Positions 12,985 to 22,984 of a stretch of DNA of 64,000 nucleotides are shown one piece after another; the stretch's first letter is position 1, and every line of letters starts with the position of its first letter. The notes beneath the pieces were generated by a model that had not been told where the DNA came from, ran no database searches, and worked only from the letters and a program-made list of their open reading frames with translations. The stretch spans positions 744,001-808,000 of the forward strand of contig JAUIRK010000101.1 in the NCBI GenBank assembly GCA_030549495.1, written 5' to 3'. This DNA is from Nectonema munidae (lineage: Eukaryota; Nematomorpha; Nectonematoida; Nectonematidae). Position numbers and translations under genes: made by a program.

Positions 12985-13150
12985 CGTTAGCACCGTTTAT
13001 TTAAAAGGTTTATTATCAGCTTAACAGTTGAAGGTCAGGGGTCGATCCCCAAGGCTTCCGACTCTTAAGAACAAAATCACAAAACTGTGATTGACCATCT
13101 TCAAGCATAATACGAGCATATAGCCTTATGGCGGAAAGTGCGTTGATATT
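12985..13150 (+). repeat. tRNA-derived SINE
   Basis: Contains a promoter-like B box GGTCGATCCCC preceded about 35 bases upstream by an A-box-like TCAGCTTAACAGTTGAAGG, in a stretch richer in GC than its surroundings. It cannot fold as a full tRNA, so it is read as a SINE head. Confidence 0.5.
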
Positions 13151-13683
13151 TCCAACCAACCAAATAAAGAGAATTTAAAAATGGCGCTGTTTAGATGCTG
13201 AACAATTGAAAAATCTTGTTTCTTTCTAAATGTAAATCACAAAAAAGCTTAATTTTAATCTGTGATATGATATTTTTATATATAAATTTCTAAAAAGAAT
13301 TCCACTATTAAATAAATATTTTCATTAATTCAAAACTATATAAAAAATTGAATTTTTTTTAATATATTTAAATATAATACTCATAACTTAATAGAATGCG
13401 TAGACTAGATCAAACTGCTAAACTATGCACGTTTCGAAATATAAACATCTTAATCGACAAATTCTTTTAATAACTAATATCTCTAAAAGCAAAGAAGGAA
13501 GTTATATAAGTCATAGAATAAATTATTATTAATGAAATCAGTATCATGCCTAAATGCTTAGTTAAGAGCATTAACATATTTCAAACATTTAACTTAACCA
13601 GGACTCATTTACGTGTATATATATAACTTTCAAATCTCAAAAAAATTGTTGAATATATATTGAATAATGTATACATTTTTTAG

Positions 13684-13749
13684 AATAGAGCTGACATTAT
13701 TTTACACAAGCCATATACACAAACAAGGGAATCAGATCAACAACTAAGG
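13684..13749 (+). CDS. Exon 8: cytoplasmic tail
   Basis: Acceptor CATTTTTTAG, donor AGG/GTATGT, 22 codons, phase 0 in and out. Encodes NRADIILHKPYTQTRESD and two Gln plus Leu-Arg. A hAT element begins 55 bases after its donor. Confidence 0.65.
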
Positions 13750-14542
13750 GTATGTTTGCATATTAATCATTTTGTTCAAAGTACAATAAGCAATTGTATA
13801 TATGTAGGGTGACCAACCCTCCTCCTTCTGGAAGGACAGTCCAACTTTTTTGTGTCTTGTCCTCCTTTCAAACTTGTCCTTTTAGTGTCCTCCTTTTTGA
13901 AAAAAAGGTTTTTCTCTCCTTTTTAAAACCTTGGCATAATTATTTCCACAGAAAACATTAATTTGAAATCTGTTTTTCTTACGAAACTAAAAGTTTAATT
14001 TATATAATAGAATTTAGGAGAAGATTGTTTTTTTAATTTATTTTTATATCTCAATATCATCTACACTCATACAGAATTTATTAGTTCAATTACTAGCAGG
14101 TGTGCCAGGTTTTTTTGAGGCTGTCAACTTTTTTCGGTTTTTTAGATTTTATTTGGTGTCAACAAATTAATTTTACTTTTTTTTCTTTTTGATTTTTAAT
14201 TTTATTCCGCTCTAGTTTATTTTCTTTCTGATAATAAAAAAACCATATTTTTTTATCTTAGCATAATAATTTTATCTTTAGGTAGTTGAAATTTAGAAAT
14301 GTTATATATTTTTATTATTTTTGAGATAAATAAAGCGGTTTCTATTTAAAATTTGAAGCCTGTTTTTTGTTCATTCGAAAACAAAAACGGGATAGTTCAA
14401 AGATTCTAGCTAACTAAGTTTATTTTATGTCTTAAAACATAAATACTTGTATAAAATTAAAATTTTTTAGATAACACGTTTTGTAAAAATGATTGTACCG
14501 CTGTAAAGTTTTTTTTATATTTTTATCTTCTGGTTATATCTG

Positions 14543-14887
14543 GTGCGTGGGTGTTTGATTTGCGCGCCGGACATGAAAATGGTTAATCCAGGTTTAAGTC
14601 CAGATAAGTGCCCAAAACTTTTAGAAACTTTTTTCAAGTCTGATTTTTCTGAAACCTTACTACTCTTTGTTCACAGTCAAGAGTCCATTTTTCATAAAAC
14701 CCTTCAAAATATTGAAAATGAAAGTTTATCAGCTGTGCAAATTGAAACTATTCTACATGAGTTAGTTGAGCAGTATAAAGCAAGATACAAGGAGAAATTT
14801 TTACCTAGGGAAACTAAAAAAAGATTGGAAAATATAGAAGAAAGCAATCCAGGAATACTTGCAAAATTTAGTAATTTTGCAGAATAA
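14543..14887 (+). pseudogene. hAT transposase, middle fragment
   Basis: Encodes a 114-residue open stretch with helical, charged content (LHELVEQYKARYKEKF, then NPGILAKFSNF). Its position upstream of the dimerisation domain inside the same inverted ends supports transposase origin. The N-terminal BED finger and catalytic residues are not recognisable. Confidence 0.6.
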
Positions 14888-14919
14888 TTTTACGAAATCT
14901 GTTTTAAGTACGTTGAAGA

Positions 14920-15396
14920 ATGGTCTGTGAAAGCAATTTTGCGAGTAACAACTTTTTTGAATGGTGTTTTTTAAACTGCTCAACCATTGCATGGAAAGAT
15001 GTTGAGAGCTGTGTTTCTTTTTTGATAAATTTAGTTCCAAGTATAGAAATTGATGACAGTTATTTGTTTGAAGAAATAAAAAGAGTAAACAGATATCTTA
15101 GTTCCAATAAAATTCGTCAATGGGAAAGTCAAAGCTTTAACATCGATCAGAAATGGATTGAAATTTTTAAAATCTTTGAAGAAAACTTTACTCTGTACAA
15201 TAATTTGTTGAAAATTATTCAGTTTGTGTTGAGTTGTCCTGGTACAAATGCTTCTGTTGAAAGAGTGTTTTCTATTATGAATGATTTTTGGACTTGTGAA
15301 AAATCTAGACTTAGTATTGAAACTCTATCTGCAGCAATTATGATTAAGTTTAACATGAAGAATGTTTCTTGTCAAGATGTTTCCGAATTAATTTGA
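14920..15396 (+). pseudogene. hAT transposase C-terminal domain
   Basis: A 158-residue stretch with the hATC motif LSCPGTNASVERVFSIMNDF followed by the conserved basic-Leu segment KSRLSIETLSAAIMIKFN. This is the dimerisation and insertion domain of the BED-finger hAT group. It is separated from the upstream piece by a stop and a frame change. Confidence 0.85.
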
Positions 15397-15436
15397 GAAA
15401 ATACTACTTCTATTGTCAAAAAAATTCTTACTTTTG

Positions 15437-15771
15437 ATAAATATTCGTTCAATAAATAAATTTAACAGGTGAATAAAAAATTTTTTTAGATGAAAAAATA
15501 TACATCCATAAGTATGATAGGTTTTTTCCATAAAAACGGTCATTAACCACTATTACGATAATTTTTTTCCTTTTGTATATCCGATCTAGTTTGATTATGA
15601 GATAAATATTCGTTCAATAAATAAATTTAACAGATGAATAAAATAATTTTTTAGATTGACAAAATATACCTCTATGAGTATGATAGGTTTTTTTTTTATT
15701 AAAACGGTCATTAACCATTGACGATAACTTTTTTCAGTGTGGTGTAAATCCGATACAGATTGCTTATGAGA
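15437..15771. repeat. ~164-bp tandem duplication inside hAT
   Basis: Two adjacent copies, each starting GATAAATATTCGTTCAATAA, at 15437 and 15601. They agree over most of their length with a few substitutions and small indels, so the duplication is not very recent. Confidence 0.85.
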
Positions 15772-16457
15772 ACGAAAAAAGTAATGTGTAAATTTAGTGA
15801 GCAAGTTTAAAATTTTTTTGTCCTCCTTTAAAAATTTCAAAAGTTGGTCACCCTAATATATGGATAAATTACTTCTAACTTTATTTTTTATACTCATAAT
15901 TTAAATGCTTCTTTTATATATTATTTTTACGAATTGTAATTCTAATATAACCAGTTTTCTTCAAACCCATTTCCTATATTGAAAAGTTTTTACAAGTTTT
16001 TACTACATTAGAGATAAAATATTGTTCGTCATAAAAAATGTTAACTTCCATGATTAATTTATGAAAGATATTATTTCAGGAAAATATAATATATCTTAAT
16101 GTTCTAACATGGTTCATACATAGAAAGTAATACTCTACATGGAATCTGTATTTTTCGATGAAGATTTTTTTGCAACTTGTAGTTCTAATTTATCCAGATT
16201 TTTCAAAAATATTTGCCTAATTTGAAAGATGTTGTAAGAGATTGTACATTAAAAATTAAATTTTGTTCCTAATCAAAAAGGTAAAATTCTATTTGATGAT
16301 CTTATGGAATATATTATTTCATGAAAATTTTAAATCAAAATCTAAAACTTTGATTATTTATTTCATCTTGAACTACTCATATACATTATTAACTTTTAAT
16401 TTTTCCGACATCATACGAATTTTTCTGTTTATATATATAATTATATTTTTTTGATAG

Positions 16458-16515
16458 ACTTCTAATCAAAACTGTGGCTTTGATGAACTAGATACAAAAA
16501 AATATTTGATTGAAC
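16458..16515 (+). CDS. Exon 9: tail, alternative to exon 10
   Basis: Acceptor TTGATAG at 16457 and a strong donor GAAC/GTAAGA; phase 0 in, phase 1 out. Encodes TSNQNCGFDELDTKKYLIE. Exon 10, also phase 0 to 1, starts only 33 bases after this donor, too short for a normal intron, and joining 9 to 10 breaks the frame. The two are best read as mutually exclusive. Confidence 0.55.
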
Positions 16516-16548
16516 GTAAGATAAATTTTACATTTTTCTCAAAATAAG

Positions 16549-16687
16549 GCTTACAGAAAATTTCCTTTTACACAACACATCGATGTAGATCAAAATAATT
16601 TGGATGAAAAGAAAAAGAGCACACATGTGACTGAAGAAATTATAACAGAAGAATGGATCAAAAAATATAAGTATCCCAGAAAATTAA
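16549..16687 (+). CDS. Exon 10: tail, alternative to exon 9
   Basis: Acceptor TTTCTCAAAATAAG, donor TTAA/GTAAGG; phase 0 in, phase 1 out. Encodes AYRKFPFTQHIDVDQNNLDE followed by a Lys-rich and Glu/Thr-rich part ending WIKKYKYPRKL. It joins cleanly from exon 8 (phase 0) and into exon 11 (phase 1). Confidence 0.6.
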
Positions 16688-16736
16688 GTAAGGAAAGTTT
16701 TAAATTTCCCAATTTTGTAATATACATTTATGTTAA

Positions 16737-16859
16737 TTCGAAGAAAATAATAATTGAATGAGAAGGAAATTTATTTTATTAAAATAACAATTAATTTCGG
16801 TGTACACTAACACCGTTTTTAAGTTATAAAAAGTAATTGTGAGTATTGAAGAGTGAAAG

Positions 16860-16891
<32 letters not shown>

Positions 16892-17359
16892 CATGTATAT
16901 ATGTAACTGTGTAATGTATATGTGTACAATTAAAAGCATATAATGTGTGAATATAGGTGATAAAGGTAGGGGTGACGATATTTTAACAATAACAAAGGAA
17001 TATGGAAGGAATATGCATAATATATAAAATGATGTATATGACAAACAATGGGTTACCAAAGAGATACCAAAGGACTAACGTTATATTAGATGGTGATATG
17101 TTTGCGGAATTTCAATGTGTTCGTTTATAGAGTGTGGGTTTTTATAAGAATATAATGCTTCGTAATATTCTAAATATTTCGGATCGCCTTTATGTAAAAT
17201 ATCAACATTTAGAAAATCAAACCCATGATTTGTTAAATGTATGTGTTCAATTAGTTTTGTTGAAAAATCTTTTTTGTTTTTGTATTTTAAATAAGATGAA
17301 ATTAATTGTTATTTTAATAAAATAAATTTCTTTCTCATTCAATTATTATTTTCTTCAAA
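16737..17359. mobile_element. TTAA MITE with 65-bp inverted ends
   Basis: Bounded by TTAA at 16733-16736 and 17360-17363. Left and right arms (about 16737-16800 and 17296-17359) are inverted copies starting TT(C/T)GAAGAAAATAATAATT with about three differences. The inside holds an (AT)n microsatellite (16860-16890). It lies 49 bases after exon 10. No coding capacity. Confidence 0.85.
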
Positions 17360-17424
17360 TTAATTATTATCGATTTAAAATGGAGAATCCAAGTTCAATT
17401 TTTAAATTCATACATTTATGTTGA

Positions 17425-17560
17425 CTGTATCGTGAAGGACGAGCTAGAGTGCAGGCTTGCCTCGTAAAGGGATTGAGTTCAAGCACAGAACTTTCGATAA
17501 AAGAATACAATTCCAGCTATCGATTTGTTCAGCCTGGCTTTCGATTAAGAATAGCAAGAG
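17425..17560 (+). repeat. tRNA-derived SINE
   Basis: A-box-like AGCTAGAGTGCAGG and B-box-like GAGTTCAAGCAC about 35 bases apart, in a GC-richer block. Too diverged to be a tRNA gene. Confidence 0.45.
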
Positions 17561-17814
17561 TGTGTAATTTCTGAAATGAATTTCTTTACAAAGATGTTAT
17601 TTCTCTTTAAATAATGACAATATATAATTGGTAAAGTTTTTCCTTGAGTATAAGTTATGGAATGCAAAGTTAGAATAAAATAGCATTTATGGCTATATTC
17701 AATGTACAAGACAATCTTTGTGATCTAAAGGCAGGTGTATGTAAAAGTATATAAATAGATTTTTTTTATTGTTAGTATTACATCCAAGGGAAGAAGAATC
17801 TTCCTTAATTTGTC

Positions 17815-17905
17815 AGAAGGGATGTCATGATTGGGGATCGAAACTAGGAAGTATATATCATAATGTTAGGCAACGCTTCTACACTATGAAAGATTAAAGG
17901 TAATC
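17815..17905 (-). repeat. tRNA-derived SINE head
   Basis: Read on the minus strand: TAGTGTAGAAGCGTTGCC (A box region) and, about 35 bases on, GTTTCGATCCCC (B box). Spacing fits a tRNA-type internal promoter. Confidence 0.55.
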
Positions 17906-18084
17906 GTAGCTTATAAGTTTTCTTAAGGTATATATTATTTCACTAAAGTAATGGACCGTGGCGAACTTGTGTATACTGATGACTGGTGTATTACATTGTT
18001 AAATTTTCTGGATCATATTTTCAAAATCTAATCATGTCTAATACCTTTGATCAACTGTAAATTTTGATTTTTCACTTTTTTAAA

Positions 18085-18170
18085 GAGATCTCGCCAGATG
18101 GTCTAGTGTTGATAACGTTGGGATAACTTATCTTAGGTTAGGGCCTTGATAAATATGTTCTTCGACATAA
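18085..18170 (+). repeat. tRNA-derived SINE head (diverged)
   Basis: TGGTCTAGTGTTGATAACG matches the A-box region; the expected B box position carries only a degenerate GGTTAGGGCCTT. Lies about 120 bases upstream of exon 11. Confidence 0.4.
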
Positions 18171-18289
18171 CATATGATGTTTTTACGTAATCCTATCTTA
18201 AATTTATTCGTTTTATCGGAATGCCTTTCTCGTGATAGTTTTTTGCTCAAAAAATGTGCTTTAGTTCATGAGATACAACTCTATTTTAG

Positions 18290-18361
18290 AAAAATGGAAT
18301 TCCAGGTCTGAAGAATTTGAAAGCATAGAGGACAAAAATTTCACTAACAAAGCCTTCATTT
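18290..18361 (+). CDS. Exon 11: cytoplasmic tail
   Basis: Acceptor CTCTATTTTAG, donor ATTT/GTAAAA; phase 1 in and out. Encodes KWNSRSEEFESIEDKNFTN then KAFI. The following intron is 68 bases with a clear CATTTTACAG acceptor. Confidence 0.6.
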
Positions 18362-18429
18362 GTAAAATTATCATAGTTCTTCCCAACTACTTCATTTTTA
18401 TCTCTAAAATATTTCCATTCATTTTACAG

Positions 18430-18509
18430 ATAATGAAGAAGAAATCTTCAGCATTAGTAAGGATAAGAAGAATTCCTACATGACTGATGAATTAGATACG
18501 ACTTATCAG
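18430..18509 (+). CDS. Exon 12: cytoplasmic tail
   Basis: Acceptor TTTTACAG, donor CAG/GTATCC; phase 1 in, phase 0 out. Encodes NEEEIFSISKDKKNSYMTDE then LDTTYQ, a charged segment with possible Ser/Tyr phosphorylation sites. It agrees in phase with both neighbours. Confidence 0.65.
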
Positions 18510-19376
18510 GTATCCCTTTATTTTTCCTAGATTTTATAAACATTTATACAGTATACATACGTACATGCTTGGAGCTGACATTAATGTCTTTATTAGAGAT
18601 ATATCTTTAAGAAATTCATTACAGGATGCCGTGGAGGAGGAGGGCTAAAATTTTTGTTGTACCTTTTTTTCAAAAAAACACATCATAACTTGACAAAAAG
18701 TTTTGAAATTTTGATCAAATCAAGAGAATATTTCCGATGTTTACGTGCATGACAACGAAGAACACTATTCATTTTTGTCTGAGTCTTGGTACTTGTGAGA
18801 TAACTCTTTATTCTTAGCTAAAAAGATCTTTACGATATAAGTCATAAAATATCTATGATTTGGAAAAGACACTTTAAGTGTTCAGTTAGTGATGATGATT
18901 GAAAGAGAACTTAAAATTTGTAATATTTGTATACATTGCATACCTTCTACGCACAAGTATTATGTGTACATCTAGCTAGTTCGATTCTCACCGATAGAAC
19001 CTCAATTTTTGCAAAGTTTGAATTTTATCCAACAAAGAGAAACCGTTAAGGATTCAATATCCAAATCGGTTATTCAGAATGCTTGTTATAGAGATGGCGG
19101 ATAGAATTAATTTAACTTGTATGAAACTTTTATGTTTAAATTTACAAAACATTTTATGATAAAAACCATTATATTATTTCATACTTATTGCTCATTTTCA
19201 TTTACTTTTAAATATAAAAATTTTTAAAACTTAATAAAATAAATAAAGATAAATTTTAATGAAACGGAGATTTAAGTACACAAAGTCTTTCAATTAAAAT
19301 AATACTTTAGCTATTCCAATGTTCTATAATAAAAAATCTTGAATAACTTTGATTTAATTAAATTTAAATAATTTAG

Positions 19377-19497
19377 ATAACACCAAAGAACTGCTCCAGT
19401 CCATCTTCCCGCAAAATGAAGGAAAAAATGAACATGCTAGCAAAAGAGGTTGAAGCTAAGTGCAAAAATAATTTCAAATCTCAACAAAGCTTCAACG
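19377..19497 (+). CDS. Exon 13: cytoplasmic tail
   Basis: Acceptor AATAATTTAG, donor AACG/GTACTT; phase 0 in, phase 1 out. Encodes ITPKNCSSPSSRKMKEKMN, then MLAKEVEAKCKNNFKSQQSF, likely helical in its second half. Confidence 0.6.
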
Positions 19498-20343
19498 GTA
19501 CTTTCAATTCTAAAAGAGGTACTACTACATTTAATGCCGCGTTCAAAATGCATTTTTCCATCTTCAACTAAGACAGAAAATTTAACCACAAAATAAATAA
19601 TATAATACTTTATGAAGAGTGTGAAGATGCAGTCAAAAATCTTACAATTGAAATACAAGATTTTACGAATCCTATTTTACTTTATATCACCTCCTCTTGC
19701 ATTATAATAATTATAACTCTTCTACTCATATCATGTGAATATAAAAGAAGCTTTTCATTTTTGAGAATAGGATTTCGGAAATTTTTTAAAAGTTTTCATA
19801 TTATTTCGGTTTATTTCGGAAAAAGAAGTACTTTTTTCAATTTGATTGTCTTAGTCTAAACCAATACACTTCACTATATAGGACGGTTTAATCTCGCTAT
19901 TTGACTACTGTTCTGATTTGCCAGAATATATAATTTTATGTAATTAATTTTGTCAAATTTTCGAAAAATCTGTTTATTCTTGTGAATTACGTAACATCAT
20001 TCTTGTGAATTACCTACCATATGTGAAAATACTCTTTTGAGCTCTTCCGAGAATTGTGAGAGTACTTTCCTTACATACTATAGCACTCAACATGTGTACA
20101 TATTTTATATGTATATTAAAAAAGCGAAGTAAAAGTTTGGCCTAGAGCCCGGGTGCAATTAAATCCCGTTCTGCTTATACTTTTGATTTCTTACACGTTA
20201 TCATAACAATTCTCTTTATGAATATGATTTTTTAATTTTTGAAAAATATTTTCAATGTTTGATATTTTTTTTGATATTACCAATATTTTGAACAGACATA
20301 TAACTTATGTTAATATTTTTCAAATCTGTATTCATACTTTTAG

Positions 20344-20403
20344 ACTATACAGAAACACTGGCATGCTACAGTGAAGCTGAAAATACACTTAAAAACAAAA
20401 TAA
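20344..20403 (+). CDS. Exon 14: cytoplasmic tail
   Basis: Acceptor CATACTTTTAG, donor ATAA/GTAAGG; phase 1 in and out. Encodes YTETLACYSEAENTLKNKI. Small and of simple composition, but both splice signals and both phases fit. Confidence 0.55.
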   Translation, partial: TIQKHWHATVKLKIHLKTK

Positions 20404-22928
20404 GTAAGGCTTCTTTGAGTTTCCGTTTTAACCAGTATTATTTTCTTATACAAATATTTACATACATTTGGATGAGTTTTTGCAATGATAAATTTTTCTA
20501 TATCCATTATGATAAAACTATGAGCGTTTCTCACAAATGATTAGCCACAAAATTTTATTTTTGCTATATCTAGACATTCGATTAGTCTATAACAACCGTC
20601 TTTGATAAGTATCCTTCCAAAACACTTTCTATACATTTGAATAATGTTTATACGAAGTTACGATTCCGAAAGTTAGAATACGCTTTAGAAGTGAAAATAT
20701 TTTTCATTTTTGTTAGATAAAATATTCTCAAGAAATATTTATATAACAAATTCTTAAATATGTTTAGAATTATTAATCCTTAGAGTACTTCAGTTAAGGA
20801 GTTGTGGCTATGTAAACAATTTAGAACTCAAGGTAAACCTTCTTTTGGTGTTAATGTTGTGATGCCTTAAAATCCTTTTTCTACTCTTCATCTCTTTATG
20901 TGATCCTTCTTTGTGTTTATGCATCTGTCTGTCTGTCTGTCTATACTTCTACTTCTTCGACATAATTATATTTTGCAAATTTTACTACGTTTTTGTTTCG
21001 AATAGGTTACTTCTAAAGAACATTGGCATAATGATAATATTTTATAAAGATATTTTGTCTAAATGTAATTTTTTACAATAGAGCTTTCGTTTCGAAAAAT
21101 GTTTATGAAAGTGTGCAAAATATTATATGTGAATAACGGACTAATAAATACTCTCATCTGCCTGCATGCAGAAGCACAGAAACAAATGGTATAAAAGAGT
21201 GAATTTTAAAACGTATACTTGTGAAGACCCCTTTACCATTATACAACTTTTTTAAATTGAGCAAATTAATTTTATTCCCATTTTTAAAAAAAGTGAACAT
21301 ATGCATATATATCAATAATTATTTAAAATAACTTGCAAATAAACCTGTAGATTTAAATTATAAATTTAACAAATATTTTTTAGCTTCTATTGCTTATATC
21401 GAGACGATATATATTAAGACGATTCGGGAAAAAAACATAAAAAGAAATATGTGATTAATCGGATAAATGAATTTTCATAAAGTAAATAAAATGATAAGAA
21501 GTAATTTGTTATAGCAATAATTGCAATCATAGCAGTATACATAATTCAAAAATGCATCATTTTTTCCCAGCAATTCCTGGAAATATTTTGAGGAAACCTA
21601 GGATTTTCAATAACCCCAGTTGAGAAGCAGATCTTAGGGGCAAAGATACAAGGTTATAAGTAAACGCATACACAAAAACTTACATTTATGGAGCAATATT
21701 CATTGGAGTTTGCGACGAAAGTACAACTAGATAAAAGTAGGTTTGAATAAAAGTAGCTTTAGACGTAAGTAGCTTTATACTAAAATTCTTTTGGATGATT
21801 GCTACTCAAAATTTGATTCGCATATTATTACTTGGTTCTAACAATTTATCCTTTGTCCAAATCGCTTTTATAAAGTTAGTCTTTGGTAATGCGCAAATCG
21901 ATAAACTAGAAATCTCAATATCCAGATAAACTTTATGTGCAACCAGTTTTAGCTTTATAAATTTTTGTTCATTTGGAAACTTGCAACTTGAAAACGATTT
22001 AGAGAAAATGTTCAATTAAACAAGTATGATGCCTATTTCTGTCACTGCAAATCGGTCTTATCAAAAAATTTGAGAAAACTTGATGAAAGTGCCAATAGAC
22101 AAAAGTGCTTTAGACCAAATTGCTTAGACAAACCTATCGTATCCTATGTATTGATATATATATATAATCAGTATGCAAGATTGGAAATATGACACTTTTA
22201 CATTCTTAGTAATATTGATTAACAAGAATATATAATGAAGAATGGGAAAGAAAACTTTATTTAAGTTTCAATATATTTCAACTGTGTCCATCTTGAGAAA
22301 ATTCAACTAGTTCTGTTGAAGAAATTATTTTCCATATAACCCGAAGCATAATTCTCTTTTTTCAAACTAAATATTTTTGTTACTCCTGTAACGTTGGATT
22401 AATCAGTGTATGTATATAAGAATGTTTGTAACATTTGCAGTTCATCTCTTTGGATATCATAGTTCTGTCTACAATTCTAACTCGTCTTTTCATCCCACTA
22501 ACGACCCGAAACGCTTACTTTTACTGCATAACTATACCTTGATATATATATTAGTTTACAAGATTTGATATTTAATATATATGAATACAGCTACGAGTTG
22601 ATTCAATACTAACATGAATCCCCCCAATTATGGAAATAACAGAAATTATCAATGTTGCCTAGATGGCTGGCCTTGATACTAGACGGTGTTGCGTTTACCA
22701 ATATTAAGCCAGTGTATGGTTGGGATTGAGATTGGAATTAGGATTAAGAAAATTGTTACCAATATGAATCGTAAGCGAGAAATAGGATATACTTTTTGGT
22801 TAGCATGAAAGAAAATCAATTCAAGACAAAATCATTGTTATTTATAAATATATCATTTGAAATATAAGTGATTAGTTATATTTTTTAAAAAACTTCTTAA
22901 AAATGTTTTCCTATTTCTAATTTTCAAG
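20404..22928. other. Intron with minor repeats
   Basis: Contains a (TGTC)n microsatellite at about 20926-20944 and, at about 21713-22135, repeated AAAAGTAGCTTTAGAC-like motifs in both orientations that may be subterminal repeats of an unknown element. No gene recognised. Confidence 0.35.
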
Positions 22929-22984
22929 AAATAGAATCTTCCGAAGAAAGCGAATCTAACTCACAAATTAAAATGATCAAAGTG
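22929..22984 (+). CDS. Exon 15: Ser/Glu-rich tail
   Basis: Acceptor TTTTTCAAG region, donor GTG/GTATGC; phase 1 in, phase 0 out. Encodes IESSEESESNSQIKMIKV, with acidic serines typical of casein-kinase-2 sites. Confidence 0.55.

Larger units (their letters stand above)
13805..15855 (+). mobile_element. hAT transposon with decayed transposase
   Basis: Inverted ends TAGGGTGACCAAC at 13805 and at 15855 read inward, flanked by ATATATG on both sides (probable 7-8 bp target duplication). Two transposase pieces lie on the plus strand (14543-14887 and 14920-15396) in different frames. Near the right end a ~164-bp segment is tandemly duplicated. The element sits in the intron between exons 8 and 9. 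Confidence 0.85.

Noticed and set aside
12985-13150. tRNA gene
   Set aside because: B box and a weak A box are present but no acceptor stem or cloverleaf can be formed; read as a SINE.
16733-17059. 108-codon minus-strand open frame with Ile/Tyr repeats
   Set aside because: It runs through the (AT)n microsatellite and one arm of a TTAA MITE.
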